Position numbers and translations under genes: made by a program
The notes under the pieces: generated by a model
What the model was told of the DNA's origin: nothing
The model's input: the letters and a program-made list of their open reading frames with translations, nothing else
Database searches by the model: none
Source: Anaerolineaceae bacterium
GTDB taxonomy: Bacteria > Chloroflexota > Anaerolineae > Aggregatilineales > Phototrophicaceae
Direction: 5' to 3'
DNA: 64,000 nucleotides
Assembly: GCA_020634115.1 (NCBI GenBank)
Contig: JACKCH010000020.1
Span: 47,183 to 111,182, forward strand
In this document: positions 8,089-16,201 of the stretch, one piece after another
Layout: every line of letters begins with the position of its first letter
Numbering within the stretch: position 1 is the stretch's first letter

Positions 8089-9331
8089 TTTGATTGTATT
8101 TACCTATGATGATGACCGCGTTATGCCCCCCAAATCCGAATGAGTTGCTCATCGCCACGCTGATTTCGTGTGGCACACCCACATTCGGGGTGTAATTCAG
8201 GTCGCATACCGGGTCAGGATTTTCCAGGTTGATCGTCGGCGGCACGAAATTGTTGCGTATCGCCATAATCGTGAAAACAGCTTCCACTGAACCCGCGCCG
8301 CCCATCAGATGACCGGTGACGGACTTCGTGGAACTAATGGGGATTTCGTAGGCCTGTTCGCCCATCGCCTTCTTAATCGCCAGGGTTTCACTCTTATCGT
8401 TGAGCGGCGTACTGGTACCATGCGCGTTGATATAGTCAATATCCTGGGGCGTGAGATTGGCATCTTTGAGCGCCAGTTCAATTGCTTTGGCCGCGCCATC
8501 CCCGGTTTCCAGTGGGGCGGTCACATGATACGCATCCGATGTGTGACCATATCCCAGGATTTCGGCGTAAATTTTCGCGCCGCGTGCCAGGGCGTGTTCC
8601 AGGTCTTCCAGCATGAGTAGCCCCGAGCCTTCCGCGACGACAAACCCGTCGCGGTCACGGTCAAAGGGCCGTGAGGCTTTTTCAGGGGCATCGTTCCGCC
8701 GGGAAATAGCCGTCATGTTGTTAAAACTGGCAATCGCTACATCCACCAGCCCGGCTTCGGTGCTGCCCGCCAGAATGGCTTTGGCGTCGCCGCGCCGGAT
8801 AATCGCCGTCGCTTCGCCAATACAGTTGTTGCCAGTGGCGCAGGCGGTTGAAATGGCGAAATTTGGCCCGCGCAGCCCATACACCATGGATACTTTGCTG
8901 GACGGACTGTCTGGTAGCATCATCGGCACTAAGAGCGGGCTAACGGACTTAGCGCCCTTTTCCAAGAAGGTTTTGATACTTTCCAGAATCGTGCTGATAC
9001 CGCCAATGCCGCTGCCCATCACGCAGCCTACGTCATAGCGGTTTTCTTCGGTGATTTCCAGGCCGGAATCTGCTATCGCCTGCTGAGCCGCATACAGGCC
9101 AAGCTGAGTTACGCGATCCGTCCGGCGTGCTTCGCGGCGCCCCAGGACTTCTTCGGGGTTGAAGTTCTTGACTTCCCCGCCAAAATGATTTTCCAGGTGC
9201 GATGTATCAAAGCGTGTGATCGTCCCAATACCGGTTTTCCCGGCGGCGGCGTTGCTCCAGGCTTCTTCTACTGAGTTTCCAGTTGGGCAGATAATCCCCA
9301 TCCCGGTTACGACAACCCGTCGTCTTTCCAC
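8075..9331 (-). CDS. fabF: Beta-ketoacyl-ACP synthase II
   Basis: FabF elongates acyl-ACP by decarboxylative condensation with malonyl-ACP. The 418-residue protein carries the Cys-His-His active site: Cys164 in STACATG, His304 in NAHGTSTPLND and His341 in SVTGHLMGG, with Lys336 just before it. GFGGHN near the C-terminus is also a family signature. The start is a GTG at 9331 preceded by GGTGGAGGG. It is the first gene of a two-gene minus-strand operon with fabH. The rest of the fab set (fabD, fabG, acpP) is not nearby. The 180-nt gap upstream separates it from the divergent SDR gene. Confidence 0.96.
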   Translation of the reverse strand: MERRRVVVTGMGIICPTGNSVEEAWSNAAAGKTGIGTITRFDTSHLENHFGGEVKNFNPEEVLGRREARRTDRVTQLGLYAAQQAIADSGLEITEENRYDVGCVMGSGIGGISTILESIKTFLEKGAKSVSPLLVPMMLPDSPSSKVSMVYGLRGPNFAISTACATGNNCIGEATAIIRRGDAKAILAGSTEAGLVDVAIASFNNMTAISRRNDAPEKASRPFDRDRDGFVVAEGSGLLMLEDLEHALARGAKIYAEILGYGHTSDAYHVTAPLETGDGAAKAIELALKDANLTPQDIDYINAHGTSTPLNDKSETLAIKKAMGEQAYEIPISSTKSVTGHLMGGAGSVEAVFTIMAIRNNFVPPTINLENPDPVCDLNYTPNVGVPHEISVAMSNSFGFGGHNAVIIIGKYNQNGHA

Positions 9332-9511
9332 AATTGCCCTCCACCAAACGCAATCCCATTATTCTACATAGCGAATAACTGTATCAATTGCGGCTGCCAT
9401 AATTCAAGAGTGTATCTTAGAACATAACCCCATCAGGGGGAGGGGGTTACAGTTTCCGGGGATTTTATCTTCAGTAGCCCGGTGTTATAATCCCGCGCCA
9501 GGAGAGGATGT

Positions 9512-10459
9512 ATGATTCTTGTTACTGGCGCAACCGGATTCGTGGGGCGGCAACTGGTCGCGCAGTTGATGGCGGAAGGCCGGGCGGTGCGCTGTCTGTT
9601 GCCGGACTATCGTCTCAAAAATCTCCCCTGGGAAAAACTCCCGGAGATTGTGGTGGGCAGTTTGCTGGATGAAGAAACCTTGTTCCAGGCAACCACCGGC
9701 GTTCATGTCATCATCCACTTGGAAAGCGCACAATGGTGGGGACGTCCACGCGACCTGGAACGGGTTGAACTTGGCGGGCTTCGGGGTTTAATCACGGCGG
9801 CGCGGGCGGCACGGGTGGGGCGGATTATCACCCTCAGTCACCTGGGTGCATCCTCATCATCGGCATATGCTCTGTTGAGATATAAGGGTCTGGTTGAAGA
9901 CCAGGTTCGTGCTAGCGGCCTGGCGTATACCGTTATCCGCTCTGGCATCCTGTTTGGCGAAGAAGACGCTTTTATCAACCATATTGCGATGACCATGCGG
10001 GTAACGCCCCTTGTCTTTCTGATGCCGGGCCGGGGCGAGGTGGTGCTGCACCCGCTTTCCGTCCAGGATGTCGTGACTGCGACTATCACTAGCCTGGACG
10101 CGGTGGACACGGTAGACACCGTGTTGGAAATCGGCGGGGCAGAATATATTACGCTTGAGGATCTGATCCATACAGTCATGCGCGTGACCGGGACATCCCG
10201 CCTGATAGTCTCCGTGCCACCATATATCCTGCGCTGGCTGACGACGATCTACAGCCGGTTATTCCCGCGTTCGCTGATGACCGGGCAGTGGCTGGACATT
10301 CTGGCTGCGAATCGCTCGGCGCCGCTGGGGAATACCTATACCTATTTTGGTTTGCATCCCAGGCGGCTTGAGGATACTCTGCTCACGTATATGCCGCAAA
10401 AACGGTATTTCTGGTCGGCGCTACGCTATACCATTCGCCGCCGTCCCCGGGGAATTTGA
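9512..10459 (+). CDS. NAD(P)-dependent epimerase/dehydratase-like (atypical SDR)
   Basis: The protein opens with the nucleotide-binding motif VTGATGFVGRQL (about 4-15), typical of extended or atypical SDR proteins. The mid region (ITLSHLGASSSSAYALLRYK) resembles the NDUFA9-like subgroup, in which the YxxxK catalytic pair is only partly kept: here YALLRYK replaces it. The C-terminal half is long and basic (IRRRPRGI end). A TATAAT (9486-9491) lies just upstream, followed by AGGAGAGGA as ribosome site. Its TGA overlaps the ATG of the next gene by one base, indicating coupling to the GNAT/enolase genes. The substrate is unknown; it may be a structural or quinone-related SDR rather than a sugar epimerase. 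Confidence 0.8.
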   Translation: MILVTGATGFVGRQLVAQLMAEGRAVRCLLPDYRLKNLPWEKLPEIVVGSLLDEETLFQATTGVHVIIHLESAQWWGRPRDLERVELGGLRGLITAARAARVGRIITLSHLGASSSSAYALLRYKGLVEDQVRASGLAYTVIRSGILFGEEDAFINHIAMTMRVTPLVFLMPGRGEVVLHPLSVQDVVTATITSLDAVDTVDTVLEIGGAEYITLEDLIHTVMRVTGTSRLIVSVPPYILRWLTTIYSRLFPRSLMTGQWLDILAANRSAPLGNTYTYFGLHPRRLEDTLLTYMPQKRYFWSALRYTIRRRPRGI

Positions 10460-11355
10460 TGATCGAAATCAGGTTGCTGCACACAATGGATGAGATGCGG
10501 GCTGCCGCTGAACTCCAGAAAGTTTTTTGGGGGGATACGTCGGAGTCGCTGGTTCCCACGCACATGCTGTTTTCCATCGCTAAGTACGGCGGGCATGTTC
10601 TGGGAGCCTACGATGGTGAGATATTGATTGGCCTGTTGATCGGGTTTCTGGGCGCAATCCCACCGGCAGGCGAGAAAATCACGGTGGCGGACTTGCAATT
10701 TGCCTCGAAACGCATGGTGGTACTGCCCGAATACCGGGGACATGGAATCGGCGGTCTGTTGAAATGGGCTCAGCGCGACCTGGCGCTTCGGTTGGGTGTC
10801 CGGTTGGTGACCTGGACGTATGATCCATTGATGGCCCTCAACGCACACCTGAACATTCGCAAACTCGGCTGCCTGTGCCGCACCTATTACCCTGACCACT
10901 ATGGCACACAGGAATCCAGCGGCCTGACGCTGCTGGGATCGTCGGACCGGCTGCTGGCGGAGTGGTGGGTTGGCGCGGCGCGGGTGCTGCACCATGCCGA
11001 TCATGATGTCGCCGCCCTATCTGTTGAGGAATATGTCGCGCAGGGCAATGAAATGCTGGGCGTGACCGGTTGGGACGCCAACGGATTACCGGAAGTGCCG
11101 GAGATACAGGCAGCGAGCCGGTGTTGGAATCAGACTGCCCCGGTTCTGTTGGAAATCCCCCCGGATTATAAGACCATCGCCCAGACTGACCCTGATTTAG
11201 GACTTAGGTGGCGGCGTTATACGCGGGAAATGTTCCAGGCAGCGTTCGGTCAGGGGTACACGGTGGCTGATTTTATTGACCAGGATTACCAGGGGCGAAA
11301 ACGCTTTTTTTACGTGCTATCCCCGGTTGATTTCGATTCACTGAACGGAGAGTAA
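10459..11355 (+). CDS. GNAT-family N-acyltransferase (COG3375-like)
   Basis: The 298-residue protein shows a GNAT acetyl-CoA site: LQFASKRMVVLPEYRGHGIG (about 79-98), with the R/Q-x-x-G-x-G/A loop in YRGHGIGGLLK. Unlike small GNATs it has a long C-terminal half, as in the COG3375 group often found beside N-acylamino-acid racemases. The next gene, 2 nt downstream, is such an enolase-superfamily member. In characterised Geobacillus-type systems the GNAT partner is a succinyl-CoA:D-amino-acid N-succinyltransferase, which is the favoured guess here. I take ATG 10459 (TGATG overlap with the previous stop); a TTG one codon earlier is the alternative. Confidence 0.85.
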   Translation: MIEIRLLHTMDEMRAAAELQKVFWGDTSESLVPTHMLFSIAKYGGHVLGAYDGEILIGLLIGFLGAIPPAGEKITVADLQFASKRMVVLPEYRGHGIGGLLKWAQRDLALRLGVRLVTWTYDPLMALNAHLNIRKLGCLCRTYYPDHYGTQESSGLTLLGSSDRLLAEWWVGAARVLHHADHDVAALSVEEYVAQGNEMLGVTGWDANGLPEVPEIQAASRCWNQTAPVLLEIPPDYKTIAQTDPDLGLRWRRYTREMFQAAFGQGYTVADFIDQDYQGRKRFFYVLSPVDFDSLNGE

Positions 11356-11357
11356 AC

Positions 11358-12512
11358 ATGCGCTCTGTAACGATTAAATCCATCCAGCTTTACCCGATTG
11401 CGATGACTCTGGTAGAACGACTGCGAACCAGCTTCGGCCAGGAACCGTTCAAGGTGGCGGTGCTGGTCAGGCTGGAAACCGACCAGGGCTTTACCGGCTG
11501 GGGGGAAAGTTCGGCGGAAATTAATCCCGGCTATAGCTATGAGACGGTTGGCACGGCGCTGCACATCCTCCGGGAGTTTCTGGTTCCGGCGGTGCTGGGC
11601 AAGACGGTTGCCAGCGCCACCGAGATTCCGCCGCTGTTGAGCAGCGTGCGCGGACATCCTCTGGCGAAACACGCCATTGAGGCAGCGGTGTGGGATGCGC
11701 TGGCCCAGGCCAATGAGATGTCGCTGGCGCAGGCTTTCGCCGCGCACCTGCCGAAAGGTCACGAACCCCGGGGCTATGCGACGGTGGGAGTCAGCATCGG
11801 CATTCAACCTACCGTTGAGGAGACGCTACAAATCATCGCCAAGCGGTTGGGGCAGGGCTACCAGCGGATCAAGCTCAAGATCAAGCCGGGTTGGGATGTA
11901 GAACTGGCGCGGGGAGTACGAGCGGCGTATCCCGATATTACGCTGATGCTGGACGCCAACAGTGCCTATACGCTGGCGGATGCGGATTACCTGAAACAGT
12001 TGGACGCCTTCAACCTGCTGATGATCGAACAGCCGTTGGGTTACAACGACATCTACGAACACAGCAAACTTCAGCCACAGCTACAAACACCGGTCTGCCT
12101 GGATGAGAGTATCCATTCCGCCAACGACCTGCGGCTGGCGCTGGAATTAGGGGCGTGTCGCATCCTCAATCTCAAACCGGCGCGGGTGAGTGGGTACACG
12201 GAAAGCCTCGAAATTTACAAAATCTGCGTGGAACATGACCTGCCGTTGTGGATTGGCGGCCTGTTGGAAAGTGGAATCGGGCGGGCGGCGAACCTGGCCT
12301 TTGCTTCACTTCCAGGGGTGACACTCCCGTGTGATATTTCGGCCACAGACCGCTACTATGACCCCGACCTGACCGAGCCGCCGTTCGTACTGGCGGAAAA
12401 CAGCACGATTCGCGTACCAACCGGCCCTGGAATCGGGGTGGAAGTGATTGAGGAACGGGTGGCGGCGGCGGCGGCGCGCTGGCAGACGGATTATCCGTAT
12501 CAAAATGGTTAA
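11358..12512 (+). CDS. N-acylamino acid racemase / o-succinylbenzoate synthase family (enolase superfamily)
   Basis: The 384-residue enzyme has the enolase-superfamily active site: KLKIKPG with the KxK acid/base lysine (about 173-179), metal ligands in LMLDANSAY (Asp), LLMIEQPL (Glu) and VCLDESI (Asp), the second catalytic Lys in NLKPARVSG, and GGLLESGIGRAAN near the C-terminus. These define the NSAR/OSBS branch (menC type 2). No other men genes are in the window, and the direct partner is a GNAT acyltransferase, so racemisation of N-succinyl-amino acids is more likely than menaquinone synthesis, though both activities coexist in several homologues. A desuccinylase is not seen here. Confidence 0.9.
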   Translation: MRSVTIKSIQLYPIAMTLVERLRTSFGQEPFKVAVLVRLETDQGFTGWGESSAEINPGYSYETVGTALHILREFLVPAVLGKTVASATEIPPLLSSVRGHPLAKHAIEAAVWDALAQANEMSLAQAFAAHLPKGHEPRGYATVGVSIGIQPTVEETLQIIAKRLGQGYQRIKLKIKPGWDVELARGVRAAYPDITLMLDANSAYTLADADYLKQLDAFNLLMIEQPLGYNDIYEHSKLQPQLQTPVCLDESIHSANDLRLALELGACRILNLKPARVSGYTESLEIYKICVEHDLPLWIGGLLESGIGRAANLAFASLPGVTLPCDISATDRYYDPDLTEPPFVLAENSTIRVPTGPGIGVEVIEERVAAAAARWQTDYPYQNG

Positions 12513-12559
12513 TGTACGGTTGAGAAGACTCAGCTAAATGGGGAGATTGAGGGGAAATC

Positions 12560-13642
12560 ATGACGCTTCAGGATGAAATGAAAGCACTGCGCAGCCAGAT
12601 AGATGTGTTAAATCTGCAAATCCTCGACCTGCTGAACCAGCGTGCCCGGATTGCTTCTGAAATTGGAAAAGTTCAGTCGCAGCTTGGCACGTCCTTCTAT
12701 GATCCACAGCGGGAAGCCCAGATGCTGCAAGACCTGGAAGCGGCGAATCAGGGGCCGTTCAGTAATGACACGATCAAAGCGTTATTCCGCGAAGTGTTTC
12801 GGGCGTCTATGGCGCTGGAAGAAAAAGAAGCCCGCGCGAAAATCCTGGTGCAGCGCGGTTCGCCCCACGATAAGACGGTCATCAGTCTGAAAGATCATTT
12901 CGAGATTGGCAACGGCGAATTTACGATTATCAGCGGGCCGTGTGCGGTGGAGAGTTACGAGCAGATGGATGAGACGGCGGCGGCACTGGCTGCGCGCGGC
13001 GTGCGTATTCTGCGGGGGATGGCCTATAAGCCGCGTACCTCACCGTATGATTTCCAGGGGTTGGGTGAACCGGGACTGAAGCTGGCGCGGCAGGTGGCGA
13101 ACAAATATGACATGCTCATCACCAGTGAGATTATGGATCAAAGTCAGATTCAGATGATGTCGGACTACGTGGACATCTTCTGGGTTGGGGCGCGGAACAT
13201 GCAGAACAGTTTCCTCCTCAAAGCCCTCGGTCATGTACACCAACCGGTCATCCTCAAGCGTGGGTTGGCCGCCACCCTGGAAGAATTCCTCTATGCCGCT
13301 GAGTATATTGTGAGCAGCGGTAATCCGAACGTGATTCTGATGGAACGCGGCATCCGCACGTTTGAAAAATGGACGCGCAATACGCTCGACATCAGTGGGG
13401 TCGCGGTGCTGAAGTTAGAGACACATCTGCCGGTCATCGTGGATATTTCCCATTCCGCCGGGCGGCGCGACATCGCTATCCCCTTAGCGCGGGCGGCACG
13501 GGCGATTGGGGCGGACGGGTTGATGGTGGAAGTCCATCCCAACCCGCCAGTAGCGATGAGCGATGCCAAACAGCAGTTGAGTATTCCCCAGTTTAACGAA
13601 CTCATGGATAGTCTGATGGAAGGGGAAGTCAATGCCGTTTGA
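12560..13642 (+). CDS. aroF: Bifunctional chorismate mutase / 3-deoxy-7-phosphoheptulonate synthase
   Basis: Two domains are fused. Residues about 1-90 are an AroQ-type all-helical chorismate mutase (LRSQIDVLNLQILDLLNQRA, then GKVQ and DPQREAQML). Residues about 105-355 are a type I-beta DAHP synthase, shown by IISGPCAVES, ILRGMAYKPRTSPYDFQG, ILKRGLAATLEEF and VDISHSAGRRD. DAHP synthase joins PEP and erythrose-4-phosphate at the start of the shikimate pathway; the mutase converts chorismate to prephenate. In similar fusions the mutase domain mediates feedback inhibition by prephenate or chorismate. GAGGGG precedes the ATG by about 5 nt. The 3' end overlaps proC by 11 nt. Confidence 0.95.
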   Translation: MTLQDEMKALRSQIDVLNLQILDLLNQRARIASEIGKVQSQLGTSFYDPQREAQMLQDLEAANQGPFSNDTIKALFREVFRASMALEEKEARAKILVQRGSPHDKTVISLKDHFEIGNGEFTIISGPCAVESYEQMDETAAALAARGVRILRGMAYKPRTSPYDFQGLGEPGLKLARQVANKYDMLITSEIMDQSQIQMMSDYVDIFWVGARNMQNSFLLKALGHVHQPVILKRGLAATLEEFLYAAEYIVSSGNPNVILMERGIRTFEKWTRNTLDISGVAVLKLETHLPVIVDISHSAGRRDIAIPLARAARAIGADGLMVEVHPNPPVAMSDAKQQLSIPQFNELMDSLMEGEVNAV

Positions 13643-14480
13643 GAACCTGACGCTCTCGTTCATCGGGGCAGGCATGATGGGCGAAGCGATGATTAAGGGG
13701 CTGTTGAACAAGCAGTTGATCCGCCCGGAACAGATTATCGCCGCTGACCCCTACGAGGAGCGTGGTCGCCAGTTGGTCGAACGCTATGGTTTGCGCTACA
13801 CGTCTGACAACGGCGAGGCCGCGCAGGAGGCTGACCTGCTGGTTTTGTCGGTCAAGCCGCAGGTGCTGGACAGTGTGATGCCAGTGGTACGGCGTGGGGC
13901 GCATTCGGCTATGCTAGTTCTCAGCATTATCGCTGGAGCGAAAATCCGCACGATTGCGGATGGTGTGGCAAATGCCAGCGTGGTTCGCGCTATGCCGAAT
14001 ACCCCGGCGCAGATCGGACAGGGGATTACCGTCTGGACCGCGACGCCGGAAGTCTTAGAACCACAGCGCAAACAAGCTGAAACCCTGCTGAGTGCCTTAG
14101 GTGAGCAGATTTACCTGGATGATGAGCGCTACCTGGATATGGCGACGGCCTTGAGCGGCACTGGCCCAGCCTATATTTTCCTGTTTATGGAGGCGCTGAT
14201 TGACGCCGGAGTCCACATGGGATTTTCGCGGCGGGATGCCGAGCGGTTGGTGCTGCAAACCATGCGCGGCTCGGTTGAGTATGCGGCGGAATCGGGCTTG
14301 CATCCAGCGCAACTGCGTAACCAGGTAACGAGTCCTGGTGGCACCTCGGCGGAGGCGATCTATCACCTGGAAAAAGGGGGACTGCGCACGGTGATTTCGC
14401 GGGCGGTCTGGGCAGCGTATCAGCGTTCAGTGACGCTTGGCAGCGGAGCATCCGTGCAAAAGCCGGATAACGGTGAGTGA
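13632..14480 (+). CDS. proC: Pyrroline-5-carboxylate reductase
   Basis: ProC reduces 1-pyrroline-5-carboxylate to proline with NAD(P)H. The N-terminus has the cofactor loop SFIGAGMMGEAMIKG (about 9-23), followed by VLSVKPQVL (about 73-81) and RAMPNTPAQIGQGI (about 116-129). The C-terminal dimerisation domain has ALSGTGPAYIFLFMEAL and the substrate site QVTSPGGTSAEAI (about 236-248). The 282-residue length is normal. Its start lies inside the end of aroF, so it is the last member of the amino-acid operon. The atp promoter follows 37 nt after its stop. Confidence 0.95.
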   Translation: MPFENLTLSFIGAGMMGEAMIKGLLNKQLIRPEQIIAADPYEERGRQLVERYGLRYTSDNGEAAQEADLLVLSVKPQVLDSVMPVVRRGAHSAMLVLSIIAGAKIRTIADGVANASVVRAMPNTPAQIGQGITVWTATPEVLEPQRKQAETLLSALGEQIYLDDERYLDMATALSGTGPAYIFLFMEALIDAGVHMGFSRRDAERLVLQTMRGSVEYAAESGLHPAQLRNQVTSPGGTSAEAIYHLEKGGLRTVISRAVWAAYQRSVTLGSGASVQKPDNGE

Positions 14481-14517
14481 CGAATTCAGCCGACCACCCG
14501 TCAGCTTTGTGAAAAAG

Positions 14518-14546
14518 TGGACAGATAATGCGTCATAGGCTACAAT
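14518..14546 (+). promoter_or_regulatory. Sigma-70-type promoter of the atpAGDC operon
   Basis: TGGACA (14518-14523) and TACAAT (14541-14546) are separated by exactly 17 nt. A transcript would start near 14553 and carry about a 107-nt leader before the atpA ATG at 14660. The element shows that the F1 genes can be transcribed independently of proC. Confidence 0.65.
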
Positions 14547-14659
14547 GCACTGAGCGTGCGGCATATCATCAATAGATGTTTTTACCCTTTAATCACCAGC
14601 ACAACCATGCTGATTGCAGAACACCATATCTGATTATCTCTGGAAAAGGGAGGCCCTCA

Positions 14660-16168
14660 ATGGCGGAAATCTCCAACGATATTGCTCAATCTTTGTTAAG
14701 TCAGTTAGAAGGTTTTTCTCCGGCTGTCGAAAGTTATGAAGTCGGTACGGTTATGGAAATCGGTGACGGTATCGCCCGTGTTTCCGGCCTGGAAAACATC
14801 CGTTTTAGCGAACTCGTCAAGTTTGAAAACGGGTCAGCCGGTATCGCCTTCAATCTTGAAAAAGATAATGTCGGTGTCATCATCATGGGTGAATACGATG
14901 ACATCAACGAAGGCGCTGAAGTCCGCCCCACCGGTAAGGTGGCGTCGGTGCCGGTGGGCAAGGGGCTGGTTGGCCGCGTAGTAGATGCCCTGGGTAACCC
15001 GGTGGATGGCAAGGGGCCGATTGAGTCCAAAGAATCGTATCTGATTGAACGGATTGCTCCCGGCGTGATGGAACGCCAGAACGTGTATCGCCCGGTACAG
15101 ACCGGCGTGATCGCCATTGACTCGATGATCCCAGTTGGGTGCGGGCAGCGTGAGTTGGTCATCGGTGATCGACAGACTGGCAAGACAGCGATTGCGATTG
15201 ATACTATCCTGAACCAGAAGGGGAAGGATATGTACTGCATTTACGTCGCAATCGGCAAGCGCAAGGGTGAGGTTGCCCGCTTGGTCGCGCTGCTGGAAGA
15301 ATCCGGCGCGATGGAGTACACGACAGTGGTTGTGGCAGCGGCCTCTGACCCGGCAGCGATGAACTATATCGCGCCGTATTCCGGTTGCGCCGTTGGTGAG
15401 TGGTTTATGGAAAACGGCATGGACGCGCTGGTGATCTATGACGACCTTTCCAAGCACGCCTGGGCTTATCGCCAGGTTTCCCTGCTGATGCGCCGTCCAC
15501 CGGGACGCGAAGCGTATCCTGGTGACGTGTTCTACCTGCACAGTCGTCTGTTGGAACGGGCCGCGCAGTTAAGCAAGGAACGCGGCGGTGGCAGCCTGAC
15601 AGCGCTTCCCTTTATTGAAACGCTGCTAGGCGACGTATCCGCTTATGTGCCGACAAACGTGATTTCGATCACAGATGGTCAGATTTATCTGGAAGCCGAC
15701 TTGTTCTATTCCGGCCAGCGCCCGGCGCTGAACGTGGGTATCAGTGTGAGTCGTGTGGGTGGTGACGCCCAAACGAAGGCGATGAAGAAAGTCGCTGGTG
15801 GTTTGCGGCTCGATCTCGCCCAGTTCCGCTCCTTAGCGGCCTTCGCGCAGTTTGGCTCGAACCTTGATAAATCCACTCAGGCACAGCTTGATCGTGGTCT
15901 GCGCCTGACAGAACTGCTTAAGCAACCACAGTACCAACCAATGCCGCTCGCCGACCAGGTCGCGCTGATTTATGCCGGTACAAACGCGATGCTCGACCAT
16001 GTGCCAGTGGAACGGGTGAAAGAGTGGCAGGCGGCCTTCCTGCGGGCTTACCATGCTCAGTTTTCTGATGTGGCGGATGCGATTGCAAACAATCCGAACG
16101 AATGGAACGATGACATCATCGCCAGCCTGCGGAAAGCCATCGAAACCTTCAACGAAAGCTGGAGCTAA
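14660..16168 (+). CDS. atpA: F0F1 ATP synthase subunit alpha
   Basis: Alpha forms the non-catalytic nucleotide sites of the F1 hexamer. The open frame extends to 14576, but AAAAGGGAGG ends 6 nt before ATG 14660 and gives the normal alpha N-terminus (MAEISNDIAQ), 502 aa. The Walker A loop is GDRQTGKTAIAID, followed by VYVAIGKRKGEV and the Walker B segment ALVIYDDLSKHA; PGREAYPGDVFYLHSRLLER and ISVSRVGG are also diagnostic. It is the first gene of atpA-atpG-atpD-atpC. In most bacteria atpB-atpE-atpF-atpH precede it; here proC does. Confidence 0.97.
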   Translation: MAEISNDIAQSLLSQLEGFSPAVESYEVGTVMEIGDGIARVSGLENIRFSELVKFENGSAGIAFNLEKDNVGVIIMGEYDDINEGAEVRPTGKVASVPVGKGLVGRVVDALGNPVDGKGPIESKESYLIERIAPGVMERQNVYRPVQTGVIAIDSMIPVGCGQRELVIGDRQTGKTAIAIDTILNQKGKDMYCIYVAIGKRKGEVARLVALLEESGAMEYTTVVVAAASDPAAMNYIAPYSGCAVGEWFMENGMDALVIYDDLSKHAWAYRQVSLLMRRPPGREAYPGDVFYLHSRLLERAAQLSKERGGGSLTALPFIETLLGDVSAYVPTNVISITDGQIYLEADLFYSGQRPALNVGISVSRVGGDAQTKAMKKVAGGLRLDLAQFRSLAAFAQFGSNLDKSTQAQLDRGLRLTELLKQPQYQPMPLADQVALIYAGTNAMLDHVPVERVKEWQAAFLRAYHAQFSDVADAIANNPNEWNDDIIASLRKAIETFNESWS

Positions 16169-16201
16169 TGCGCTCGATTCGGGACAGGAAGGAGGTGCTA
16201 G

